35,563 bases of DNA from a virus, in the IMG/VR virus record IMGVR_UViG_3300025154_000269, positions 1-35,563 of that record, one strand, 5' to 3'. Shown in pieces: positions 8,119-15,657 of the stretch (position 1 is its first letter; every line of letters begins with the position of its first letter). The position numbers were made by a program, and so were the translations under genes. Below the pieces are notes generated by a model, which ran no database searches, was not told the origin of the DNA, and saw only the letters and a list, made by a program, of their open reading frames with translations.

Positions 8119-8505
8119 TTAATAATCCTCATTTTCTAAATTATTTATCATAATTATATTCATTGGTTTATCAATCTCATATACATTACACTTAAACAAT
8201 TCTTTAATGTTTTTATTAAACATATTTTTAAAATCTGCACCGCTTTTTTCACAATGCAATTCTGTAATCTCATCAGTAGTAAGAACGCTTTTATGTATCA
8301 TAGTTAAACCTTTATTTGCATTATTCTTATCTCTTGCAACCATTGATACACTATAGCAATCGTCAAATCTCCAAGACTTAGGTTTAAGTATCATAGCGAA
8401 TTCATTTTTATTTTCAACTACTAAAGTAATATCTTCATCAGAATTCATGATCTTTACAAATTTTGATGCCGTTTTTACTTCATTAAATTTATTATAATAC
8501 AACAT
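8119..8505 (-). CDS. Unknown protein coupled to the helicase
   Basis: A 128-residue protein starting at ATG 8505, one base after the upstream TAA (TAATATG). Longer in-frame ATGs at 8514-8541 overlap the HTH gene and are less likely. It is mixed alpha/beta (ITLVVENKNEFAMILKPKSW, YSVSMVARDKN), with no catalytic motif I recognise. Its position between the HTH protein and the helicase, with both junctions coupled, suggests a role in the same replication process, for example as a loader or modulator. This is inferred from context only. Confidence 0.75.
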   Translation of the reverse strand: MLYYNKFNEVKTASKFVKIMNSDEDITLVVENKNEFAMILKPKSWRFDDCYSVSMVARDKNNANKGLTMIHKSVLTTDEITELHCEKSGADFKNMFNKNIKELFKCNVYEIDKPMNIIMINNLENEDY

Positions 8506-8506
8506 A

Positions 8507-9643
8507 TTATTCATCATCCTCTTCTCTTTTATTTCTTTCATTCAATTCATCCTCAATCTGTTGCAAAACATCAATAGGTATTTGTGAGCGATTTAATTCT
8601 TCTATTTCTTGAAGAGATTTTTGTTCTTCAGTTGTGAGTTCAATATTCCAGTAATTATCATTGTCATCCTCAAATGGGTCTTCAAATATATCAGGTTCGT
8701 CATCATCATTGTCATCAGATATTATTGGTAAAGGTAATGGTTTTTTGTTTTGTAGTCCTATTCCTTTGGGTATTGGTTCTACAAATTCATTTTCTTTAAC
8801 TAATTCTTTCTCTTTGTATTGCAATTCTTCATATTGTTTGAGTTTTTCCTCCAATTCTTTAATCTTAATATCTTTTTCACTTAAAATATTATTTATCTTT
8901 TGTTTAACACTTCTTTTTATATTAGATTTTATTTTATCAGTATATATCAACCCTTTCGCACTGACTTCTATTTGCAATTGATAATTAAAATTCACCTCAT
9001 CGTCCCAATTACCTATAAATGTGGTGCAATAATGTTTATCTGGTGTCAAGTAACTATTATTGTATCTAATCAGATGCAAATCATCTTGCAATATCTTATT
9101 ATATCTCTGAATGGTTCTAGAATCAGTGATTAATTTCTTTAATTTACCTTGAGTCAAATAGCCAAAATTACTTGTATTATGTGATACTCTTTTACAAGCA
9201 ATAAAATATCTGATTATATTAAACTTGCTAATATTCTCACCTTGTAATTGATTAAATATATGTATTATGTCTTTATCATAAAGTTTAAAGAAATGATCTT
9301 CTGGTGGTCTGATTAATTCAATCTGGAATAATGAATCTTTACTTGATGTGGCTTCTTCAAAAGTTATCTCTTCATCACTTAAATCATAAAATTTAATTAT
9401 ATAATTCTTATCAGTTAAACCTTTCATAGATTCCTTTATTTTTAATACCATACCTCTATTGTTAGATGTATCAATTTTCATCATGCTTGCTATTGCTTGA
9501 ATTGAACATAGTCCAATTGATTTACTTAATTGATAATGTTTGTACATTAACACAAATACCGTAACTTCTTCATTAGAAATACTTAGATCATCATAAATAC
9601 TATTAGGTAACATAATATAGTTTCCCTTTGGATCATCGTTCAT
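8507..9643 (-). CDS. Helix-turn-helix replication-initiator-like protein
   Basis: A 378-residue protein starting MNDDPKGNYIMLPNSIYDDLSI. The opening domain resembles the winged-helix N-terminus of phage/plasmid replication initiators and replisome organisers (NSIYDDLSISNEEVTVFVLMYKHYQ, then SIQAIASMMKI and MKGLTDKNYI). A second HTH-like stretch follows (LTQGKLKKLITDSRTIQRYNKIL). Residues of about 245-290 form a coiled coil and the C-terminus is strongly acidic (DDNDDDEPDIFEDPFEDD). It probably binds DNA and organises replication; the repeat cluster at 9,889-10,036 just upstream is the natural candidate site. It could instead be a regulator. Confidence 0.7.
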   Translation of the reverse strand: MNDDPKGNYIMLPNSIYDDLSISNEEVTVFVLMYKHYQLSKSIGLCSIQAIASMMKIDTSNNRGMVLKIKESMKGLTDKNYIIKFYDLSDEEITFEEATSSKDSLFQIELIRPPEDHFFKLYDKDIIHIFNQLQGENISKFNIIRYFIACKRVSHNTSNFGYLTQGKLKKLITDSRTIQRYNKILQDDLHLIRYNNSYLTPDKHYCTTFIGNWDDEVNFNYQLQIEVSAKGLIYTDKIKSNIKRSVKQKINNILSEKDIKIKELEEKLKQYEELQYKEKELVKENEFVEPIPKGIGLQNKKPLPLPIISDDNDDDEPDIFEDPFEDDNDNYWNIELTTEEQKSLQEIEELNRSQIPIDVLQQIEDELNERNKREEDDE

Positions 9644-9677
9644 AATTTAATCAATCTCCTCAATCATATTTATTATT

Positions 9678-9851
9678 TTATTTTAGACTATTATAGAACT
9701 CAGTTAATGCTAAGAATAATTCTTCTGTTTTTGTGAATTTATATGTTCTTATCTGTGCATCTCTTTTTATGAATATTGGTTTGATACCTTTAGTAGATAA
9801 AAAGTCTACCTCTACACTCCATTGCGTTGCATATTCTTTATCAAATTTCAT
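9678..9851 (-). CDS. Small protein upstream of the initiator-like gene
   Basis: A 57-residue protein starting at ATG 9851, 11 nt after AAGGTGG. The upstream GTG/GTC codons would consume the ribosome binding site. The sequence (MKFDKEYATQWSVEVDFLSTKGIKPIFIKRDAQIRTYKF and onward) suggests a compact alpha/beta fold with a C-terminal helix. Function unknown. It is first in the replication module, directly downstream of the palindrome/iteron cluster. Confidence 0.6.
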   Translation of the reverse strand: MKFDKEYATQWSVEVDFLSTKGIKPIFIKRDAQIRTYKFTKTEELFLALTEFYNSLK

Positions 9852-9888
9852 TTCAAAATCGACCACCTTATTTAATATTTTCTATATA

Positions 9889-10036
9889 CCTATGTAATGT
9901 GTACGTAAAATCGTACCTAGATTACATAGGTGACTGCCCATACAAAAACCAGTACACATTACATAGCACATTGTAATCTTATACGTAAAACTGTAGTGCA
10001 ATACATGTAATGTTTACGTAAAAGCGTGAGGCAGTC
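9889..10036. repeat. Iteron-like direct repeats and palindromes (candidate origin or operator)
   Basis: Three direct repeats share TGTAAT-(N4)-TACGTAAAA, with the TACGTAAAA cores at 9902-9910, 9982-9990 and 10015-10023. They interlock with a perfect 15-bp inverted repeat (9890-9904 with 9952-9966), an 11-bp inverted repeat ACCTATGTAAT/ATTACATAGGT (9889-9899 with 9921-9931), and GACTGCC/GGCAGTC (9932-9938 with 10030-10036). The block lies directly upstream of the initiator-like operon, in the only larger gap of the replication module. Such clusters are typical of initiator-binding iterons or repressor operators. Confidence 0.65.
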
Positions 10037-10201
10037 GCTGTAAAGTATATAATTAATTTGTACTAAGATCACAGTGAATGAAGATAGATATAAGTATAAA
10101 GAAATAAAGAAGTAATAAAGATAAAAATATAATAAAGAGATATATTCATTTGCTAAAGCAAAATGAGAAATGTTTTTGCTTATTATTTATTATTTATTTT
10201 T
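10037..10201. other. AT-rich gap downstream of the GIY-YIG gene
   Basis: No gene. The plus strand is purine-rich (10,070-10,140), followed by a hairpin-forming CATTTGC/GCAAAATG dyad at about 10,148-10,167 and a T-rich run at the GIY-YIG stop. An AT-rich, strand-biased tract next to iterons would suit a DNA-unwinding element, but that is inference. Confidence 0.35.
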
Positions 10202-10936
10202 TTAACTTTTATTATTTTTTAATTCTAATGTATCAGCAATAAATTGTCTTCCTTCAATTGTTGATAATATCACATAATTAATACTACCATCTTTATACTT
10301 TTTCTTTGTACCATTCTCAAAATATCCTTGTTTTATGTATTCATCTTTAACATAATATGCACGATTACTTGATTTTGTAAATATATCTTTTAAGAATAAT
10401 TGTTCATATATTTTATCTTGTGTAAACTTCATTTTGTATCCATCTAGTTTAAGCTTAGAATATGTATCTAAACAATTTAGTGTTCTATTGTTTAATTTAG
10501 CTTTTAATTTTTCTTTTTTAGGATTAGTTGGAAAACTTGCTTCTAGACCATTATTTCTAATTAGATTGTGTAAATATTTTGCATCAATGTTCTTACTAAT
10601 TATTATCTTCCTACCATTCAGAACTTCTTCAATTGTATTTTCTACATTATATCCATTAGCAATAGAATCATATTTGTCAATATATTTACCTTCTACATAT
10701 ATTAATTGCATTTTAGTTTTATAAGGACTATCTAAATTTTGCATTTCTTCTATTATCTTAAATGTAAAATTTTCTTCACCATATGTATTCCACGCTTTTT
10801 GCAATTTGTAACTATGATGAGAATTATTGTTTAGTTCATCTATATGTTCATCCCAACGTCTTTCTATATCTAGACTTTCACCAATATAATATGTGTTGTT
10901 TATTTTGTTTATGATTCCATATATTCCTATTGTCAT
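10202..10936 (-). CDS. GIY-YIG nuclease (homing type)
   Basis: A 244-residue protein; ATG 10936 follows GGAG by 8 nt. The N-terminal domain is textbook GIY-YIG: IYGIINK (5-11), YYIGES (16-21), arginines at about 26-27, then HHSYKLQKAWNTYGEENFTFKIIEE, with the family's ENF motif and acidic catalytic residues. The remaining 150 residues contain a charged helical part (KKEKLKAKLNNRTLNCLD) and a C-terminal segment that may read DNA sequence. Such genes are mobile in phages. It has its own promoter (11,097-11,125) and is preceded by a 13-codon leader ORF. It is less likely to be a restriction enzyme, since no partner gene is nearby. Confidence 0.88.
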   Translation of the reverse strand: MTIGIYGIINKINNTYYIGESLDIERRWDEHIDELNNNSHHSYKLQKAWNTYGEENFTFKIIEEMQNLDSPYKTKMQLIYVEGKYIDKYDSIANGYNVENTIEEVLNGRKIIISKNIDAKYLHNLIRNNGLEASFPTNPKKEKLKAKLNNRTLNCLDTYSKLKLDGYKMKFTQDKIYEQLFLKDIFTKSSNRAYYVKDEYIKQGYFENGTKKKYKDGSINYVILSTIEGRQFIADTLELKNNKS

Positions 10937-10998
10937 CAATCTTACTCCTCTATCAATTTATTTATTCTTGTAGTTGTTATAAACATTTATTTTTATAC

Positions 10999-11040
10999 TT
11001 ATGTAAAACCACTAGCAATAATATTAATTTGTATCATCAA
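10999..11040 (-). CDS. Possible 13-residue leader peptide
   Basis: AAGGAG (11,051-11,056) is followed at exactly 10 nt by TTG, then ATG ATA CAA..., and the frame closes at TAA 10,999-11,001, giving (M)MIQINIIASGFT. It sits between a strong promoter and the GIY-YIG gene. It may be a translated leader that regulates the nuclease, or a chance reading of a ribosome binding site. Confidence 0.35.
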   Translation of the reverse strand: MMIQINIIASGFT

Positions 11041-11096
11041 TACAATTATTCTCCTTTCTTAATTTAATTTATTTCATAGTTATCCCTCACTTAATA

Positions 11097-11125
11097 AGTA
11101 TACCATACTAAAATAAACATGTCAA
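11097..11125 (-). promoter_or_regulatory. Strong sigma-A promoter with extended -10
   Basis: Minus-strand TTGACA (11,120-11,125), 17-nt spacer, TATACT (11,097-11,102) preceded by TGG. It reads into the leader ORF and the GIY-YIG gene. Confidence 0.87.
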
Positions 11126-11173
11126 CAAAATTATTTATATATTTGTAAAAGAATTTATTCAACAATATAAAAA

Positions 11174-11473
11174 TCAATTCGAACCATTCCTAATCAAATA
11201 CTCAATATACTTTTCCATCTCACTCTTTACTGCTAATCTTGCCTGATCAATTCCATGACCAGATTCTACATGATAAATTTCTAAGGATATGTTTTGTCTG
11301 AATGGGTTGGGAATTGTTGAACTGATTTCTCTCCATTTTGTTTTACCTTTTGAGAATGAATATGTACAGAATATGTTGTTTAGGATTTGATTGAAATCTT
11401 GAGCAATGGAATAGAGATTGGATATGGATTTGAGTTGTGATTTATAGTTTTGGAATTGATTTAGATTATTTTG
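11174..11473 (-). CDS. Unknown protein, coding frame without a recognisable start
   Basis: The frame 11,473 to 11,174 encodes up to 99 residues of convincing character (for example FSKGKTKWREISSTIPNPFR and the end KSEMEKYIEYLIRNGSN). It begins right after an in-frame TAA at 11,474-11,476 and contains no early ATG, GTG or TTG. AAGGAG (11,485-11,490) is present at a normal distance, followed by a CCCCC run. The start codon may have been lost by mutation, or a homopolymer sequencing error may be hiding it. Function unknown; nothing membrane-like. Confidence 0.5.
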   Translation of the reverse strand, partial: QNNLNQFQNYKSQLKSISNLYSIAQDFNQILNNIFCTYSFSKGKTKWREISSTIPNPFRQNISLEIYHVESGHGIDQARLAVKSEMEKYIEYLIRNGSN

Positions 11474-11504
11474 TTAGGGGGTTACTCCTTTCTTTTATAG
11501 AAGA

Positions 11505-11545
11505 ATTTCAACCTAATAACCTAATGAAAGTTATTAGATTGAAAT
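11505..11545 (-). promoter_or_regulatory. 15/16-bp inverted repeat between genes
   Basis: ATTTCAACCTAATAAC (11,505-11,520) pairs with 11,530-11,545 at 15 of 16 positions around a 9-nt loop. On the minus strand CTAATAAC abuts the loop, recalling the ATAAC motif of the right-arm stem-loops, and the next ribosome binding site follows at about 15 nt. TTCTTCT follows, so it could also act as a weak terminator for 11,558-11,782. Confidence 0.5.
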
Positions 11546-11557
11546 ATCAAAATATAT

Positions 11558-11782
11558 TTAAATTTCTCCATTAATATCATTTTCCATACACCAATCTAAA
11601 AATTCATCCTCTAATTTAGTTATACTGTCCTCTACCTCTTCTTCTGGCATTCCATTGATAATGGAATCTTCGTAAATATCTTCCTTGGTTTTATAACCAT
11701 TAACTTTTAACCAAACACTAAAATCAGAATACTTTTCTCCATCAATTGTACGAACCATCACTCCATCAATTAATTCTTCCAT
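11558..11782 (-). CDS. Small acidic protein of unknown function
   Basis: A 74-residue, strongly acidic protein (MEELIDGVMVRTIDGEKYSDF..., ending WCMENDINGEI) with AAAGAGG before ATG. The strong negative charge is reminiscent of small phage inhibitor or DNA-mimic proteins, but no family is recognised. Separate inverted repeats lie on both sides, suggesting it is its own unit. Confidence 0.6.
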   Translation of the reverse strand: MEELIDGVMVRTIDGEKYSDFSVWLKVNGYKTKEDIYEDSIINGMPEEEVEDSITKLEDEFLDWCMENDINGEI

Positions 11783-11815
11783 TTGAATACCTCTTTCTTT
11801 TAAGTCTTGATTGTA

Positions 11816-11854
11816 TTATACACTTATTACTTTATTAATGCAATAAGTGTATAA
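11816..11854 (-). promoter_or_regulatory. 13-bp inverted repeat between the PP-loop gene and the acidic-protein gene
   Basis: TTATACACTTATT (11,816-11,828) pairs perfectly with 11,842-11,854 around a 13-nt loop. On the minus strand it lies after the PP-loop gene and about 35 nt before the next start. No T-tract. It has the same position and geometry as the right-arm stem-loop family, though the loop lacks a clear ATAAC. Confidence 0.5.
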
Positions 11855-11872
11855 TTTTATTTATCGCTTTGA

Positions 11873-13150
11873 TTAGAATAAACTACAGCCATCTGTCTTA
11901 AAATCTTTTATATATGTATTCCATTGTTCTACACTGAGTTTTAAGAATTTTCTTAAACATTTTTTGCATAAATATTGTTCTACATCTCTTCCTAAAAATT
12001 TCATATTCATTGCGATAACATCATTCTTAGTAATTTTATTTCCACAAGTACAAACTTTATTGAAATATTTTGTAGCAATATCTATTTCAATTCCTTTATG
12101 TTCCGCACATTCTTGTATAACCTCTTCATTTGGCTTTGGCCTAATAGCTCCACCATTCCAACAAAGAGGATATTCTTTTACTGTACAATTCATAGCACAC
12201 CATAATTGTCTTTCAATAAAATCTTCTTTTAGAAATTTTTGAAATCTTTCATACATCACTGGATAAAAATATTTATCTAATACCCATGTTGATTTTGTAT
12301 AGTACGGACAAACTAAATGACAACCTACCCTAGAATATCCTTTTTTATATTTAGGATTGAATACTATATTGTTTTTTAGTGTATATAACCAAACATCTTC
12401 TTCTGTCCATTTTCTAATTGGAAGAATTCCCATCCATTCTCTCTCACCCCATCTATCATCAAATTTTTCATCTTGATAACCAGAACGAGTAGAACTTTCT
12501 TCATTTCTCATACCATAAAAGAATAAATATTTTTTATTATCATCTAAATATTCTTTTGTAGCTCCCTCTTTGTATAAAGAGCAACACCAACGATGATGGC
12601 GTGTTGGTATCCCTACTGTTTTAATTTTTTGATAAAATCCTTCTTTTGGACTTATAGTTATACAATCTGGAATAGTTTTAATCATTTTATATGTATCGGA
12701 GCAATCCATAGAAGTATTATTAAACATAATTATAGATTTAATATCTAATTTAGAATTAGTTTGTAATGTTTTATTAACTAAATATCTTGTCAATTCACTA
12801 TCTTTGCCACTAGAAGTAAATATAATTGGCGTATATTCTTTATACTTTTCAATACTACTTTTAATCAAATTGATACTTTCATTCTCTAATTCCTCCAATC
12901 TTCCTTTATTTCTCTCTATTGTTTCCTCCCAAGATTCAATCTCATAAGCTTCTTTCTTATAATCACTAGCAGTAATATTTAATTCATCATCAATATGAAT
13001 TCTTAAAACCTTATGAATTCTACCTTCAACATCATAACATTTAATAATTGATCTATCTAACCAATAATATCCCTCAACTAAATTATACTTCTCAATATCT
13101 ACACCTTTATCTTTTAGAAATCCCAAATAATCTTTAAATACTAAATTCAA
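11873..13150 (-). CDS. PP-loop ATPase, PAPS-reductase/DndC-like
   Basis: A 425-residue protein from TTG 13150, with AAGG 8 nt upstream. GTG 13159 would sit inside that ribosome binding site. The PP-loop SGKDS is at 114-118, after PIIFTS, and is followed by a second nucleotide-binding half (SIIMFNNTSMD). Then come RHHRWCCSLYKEG and GMRNEESSTRSGY, motifs of the PAPS reductase/adenylyl-dependent family seen in DndC-like phage proteins. Two cysteine groups follow (GCHLVCPYYT and CAMNC), possibly an Fe-S site, and a C-terminal zinc ribbon (CTCG...CKKC). The family activates a substrate with ATP for sulfur or nucleophile transfer. Here it could modify tRNA or DNA, or reduce PAPS. No Dnd partners are visible. 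Confidence 0.8.
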   Translation of the reverse strand: MNLVFKDYLGFLKDKGVDIEKYNLVEGYYWLDRSIIKCYDVEGRIHKVLRIHIDDELNITASDYKKEAYEIESWEETIERNKGRLEELENESINLIKSSIEKYKEYTPIIFTSSGKDSELTRYLVNKTLQTNSKLDIKSIIMFNNTSMDCSDTYKMIKTIPDCITISPKEGFYQKIKTVGIPTRHHRWCCSLYKEGATKEYLDDNKKYLFFYGMRNEESSTRSGYQDEKFDDRWGEREWMGILPIRKWTEEDVWLYTLKNNIVFNPKYKKGYSRVGCHLVCPYYTKSTWVLDKYFYPVMYERFQKFLKEDFIERQLWCAMNCTVKEYPLCWNGGAIRPKPNEEVIQECAEHKGIEIDIATKYFNKVCTCGNKITKNDVIAMNMKFLGRDVEQYLCKKCLRKFLKLSVEQWNTYIKDFKTDGCSLF

Positions 13151-13159
13151 TACATACAC

Positions 13160-13353
13160 CTTATTTATTTACATTAAGCAAATAATAAGGAAAACATAAC
13201 TAATTACCCAAACTGTGGCTTTTACATGTACTGCATACGCAAATACACCACAATGCAAATGGTATATGTTTTTATGTTTCTCACACGACTTTATACGGCA
13301 TCCTTACGCATCGGATTTGTAAGATTATTGATTGCTCTGTTCTCAATGCCGAT
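13160..13353 (-). promoter_or_regulatory. Leader region of the PP-loop gene with nested hairpin
   Basis: No gene in about 190 nt. The region 13,214-13,252 can fold as nested helices: TGTGG with CCACA (13,214-13,218 / 13,248-13,252), TGTA with TACA (13,227-13,230 / 13,244-13,247), and TGC with GCA (13,232-13,234 / 13,239-13,241). More G and C is present than in typical spacers. A regulatory leader is plausible; I do not recognise a known riboswitch. Confidence 0.4.
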
Positions 13354-13596
13354 TCAACAACCAGTTATATCTGGATCGTATGTAATGAATTTATTCTGTT
13401 CAATTTCTAATAATTTAAATATCCAATAATATTTATCATTACGATATTCTATTGAATTTATTTTATTAGGATTGTGTCTATTATTTTTGATTTCTTGTGT
13501 GAATGCATCTGTGATGGTTATTCCTTGATTTAAATTATGAATGACATTTTTGCAATTGTTGTTATTAAATTTTGCTATATTTTGTTTTACTATTAT
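13354..13596 (-). CDS. Unknown protein with ATA start, first gene of the left arm
   Basis: An 80-residue protein with no membrane segment; the C-terminal half (EYRNDKYYWIFKLLEIEQNKF) is well formed. The frame continues upstream past the promoter, so the longest reading would begin before the transcription start at about 13,643 and cannot be real. Downstream of that start the only Shine-Dalgarno is GGAGG at 13,605-13,609, followed 8 and 11 nt later by two in-frame ATA codons (13,596-13,594 and 13,593-13,591). I call the first ATA. There is no ATG, GTG or TTG in a usable position. Function unknown; an early gene by position, next to a palindromic operator. Confidence 0.65.
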   Translation of the reverse strand: MIVKQNIAKFNNNNCKNVIHNLNQGITITDAFTQEIKNNRHNPNKINSIEYRNDKYYWIFKLLEIEQNKFITYDPDITGC

Positions 13597-13627
13597 GATT
13601 CTCACCTCCTTTCTTATTAATAATTTT

Positions 13628-13678
13628 GTACAGATTTGTACCTGTGAATATTGTATCACTTTGTATTAATATTGTCAA
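13628..13678 (-). promoter_or_regulatory. Consensus promoter with palindrome at the transcription start
   Basis: Minus-strand TTGACA (13,673-13,678), 17-nt spacer, TACAAT (13,650-13,655). A perfect GTACA-gatt-TGTAC palindrome (13,628-13,641) lies over the predicted start point and is a good repressor operator candidate. This promoter heads the left arm. Confidence 0.8.
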
Positions 13679-13699
13679 ATATTTTATTTTAGTATTTAT

Positions 13700-14280
13700 A
13701 AAATTAATTATTCAAATGCTATTAAAATATTTTCATCAATTTTTAGATGGTCGTATATATGATATAATTGCATCGTCTTGAGTTGTAAAGTGTACGCCCC
13801 ATATAGTAGAAGGGATTATTAGAGTGTGATATAATTGGTTAGTATCAAGGGTTTAGATGGTGTTTATAGGATTAGATATTTTGATTTTTTGGATGTATAA
13901 TTATGAATTATTATTTGATGTTTTTGTTCGATAGGATTGAGATTAATTTATGATTTGAATTTTAAATTGGATGGAAATTTATAGATCATAGGATGAATTA
14001 ATAAAGGTTGAATATGTTAAAGAAACTGTATGAGAGTAGGATTTGTAGGTTATTTTGTATGATTGATTTATTGGATATTTAGTGAGATTATTATATTGAT
14101 TTATGAGATTTTATTGTTTAATTTGTAAAATTGTTTGACTTTTGATAAGTTTTGTGAATTGGAAAATGAATTTATTTGGCTGAAAAATGTTGTGTTGATT
14201 ATGTTTTTGCGATGTGAGAACGAAGGGGGAAATTGGGGAGTAGATTGTGGTGAGATGAGATTTATTTTGTGAGATTGAAA
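13700..14280. other. C-depleted spacer (left flank of the centre)
   Basis: No gene. By hand count 13,801-14,280 contains 8 C in 480 nt on the plus strand, whereas G and T are abundant. It has no ribosome binding sites and no repeats I can define. It mirrors the G-depleted right flank. Confidence 0.8.
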
Positions 14281-14344
14281 ATTATTTTAATTTTGTGTAA
14301 TTTTAGTATTGACAATTTTGTTAAAGTGTGATTTATATTTATTT

Positions 14345-14830
14345 TATGAAATGGCTGTAATCGGCTCGTAGTTTGGGTTTTGTAACGAAGTAGATGTACT
14401 GTGTCGAATACTGTCGAATAAAAGGAGATAATGTTTGTAATCATAGCCGGGGTATATGCCAACTTTGGCATGGAAATTGAAAGTGAATACAGAAGCAGGT
14501 TTTTGCTATAGGCTAATACTATGACAAACTGAAAACAGTATGGGCCGATTATCTGCCGAACCCTACAAACCGCATTATACAAGGGTTCTTGCTCAAATCT
14601 GAATGTGACACAATGTACTTGTGTAACATTCGGTAAGAATAGATGGTACAATTGTATGGGTCGGATGAATTGAAGAGCTTAAAAGGGCTATTTTGTGGCA
14701 GAAACGAGAAGTGGATGAAGGAGCATAATTGTCCTGGACTTGATACCTGCTAATGATAGCAGAACACAAGATCATTGGGCATTAATTGCATACGTATATG
14801 AGTATATACGTTTATACGTACAAAATATCG
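14345..14830. ncRNA. Candidate large structured RNA or origin core
   Basis: A roughly 480-nt island of balanced composition between the two biased flanks, with no credible gene. Helices visible on the plus strand: 14,358-14,367 with 14,542-14,551 (10 bp, long-range); ATGCCA/TGGCAT at 14,456-14,471; ACTG/CAGT with AAAA loop at 14,528-14,539; GAACCC/GGGTTC (14,558-14,563 / 14,583-14,588); an 11-bp hairpin with one internal mismatch at 14,601-14,631; CTGCT/AGCAG near 14,747-14,762; and an 8-bp ACGTATAT/ATATACGT hairpin near 14,792-14,811. Several are nested or adjacent as in large phage RNAs of the GOLLD/ROOL kind, but I cannot assign a class. The strand is uncertain, and an origin with secondary structure is an alternative. 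Confidence 0.5.
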
Positions 14831-14869
14831 TTTTGCATAACATAGGCGAAGTTGTTGAAGTATTAATAC

Positions 14870-15640
14870 TTTGAATATCAAACTATATTATAATCAAACT
14901 AATATCACATAACCTCAAAATACAATCATACTACTATATAATACAGTCACTTGACTACATCACACGTTCATTATAATCATAAACACATTATCCTATGATA
15001 ATAATCATATCACATGATCAATGTGATCACATCCAAATAAACATAACCATTAAGTTATAGTAAATATAATGCATTACTAATATTATCTAATATTACCTAC
15101 TAATAACTATAATCTTATGCAACACCAACCATATTTACCTATGACGATATATAAACAAATCATTATATCACTAATCACTTATACCATACATAATGAATAC
15201 ATTATAATGCTAATCCATACAATCCCTATCAACTTACTATACTATAAACACTTTACCGAACTAAAGGATTCGCAAATCATACACAATTATAAATATCCAT
15301 CATCCTGCATAAATACTCACATAGCATATACCTATGCCATCATACACTAATCCATATACCTATATCAATACCAACTAAACCAACCAAAATACTATACATT
15401 AACCAAATCTTAACTCCAATAAACCATAATAACTCTAATCAATTACCATGCCAAACAACCCAAAACTACCATACCCTGGTTGGGTACTAAATCAAAATTT
15501 CCACACAAACCCTAAAATAAAGTTTTATAGAGTAACCTATACCTCAAATCCTCAAAACGCTTACAATGCCCTTTACGTGCCTCTAATACCTATTACATTA
15601 TTTATTGATTCAACCCCAAATCTCTATCATTTTTAACATT
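14870..15640. other. G-depleted spacer (right flank of the centre)
   Basis: No credible gene. By hand count 14,881-15,480 has 25 G in 600 nt on the plus strand, and two 60-nt lines have none. Sequence is A/C/T with many ATCA and CAT strings. Small open frames here lack ribosome binding sites. Confidence 0.8.
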
Positions 15641-15657
15641 GGCATACAATTTGCTAG

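Noticed and set aside
8661-9133. Rightward open frames inside the initiator-like gene
   Set aside because: Shadows of the opposite-strand coding sequence, serine-rich from the acidic tail.
13226-13429. Rightward 67-residue open frame
   Set aside because: Lies antisense over the end of the ATA-start gene and a structured leader; no ribosome binding site.
14262-14775. Two overlapping leftward open frames (129 and 60 residues) in the central core
   Set aside because: No ribosome binding site, unusual composition, and the sequence is better explained by nested helices.
15117-15636. Rightward open frames of 77 and 62 residues in the G-depleted flank
   Set aside because: No ribosome binding site; openness follows from the base bias.
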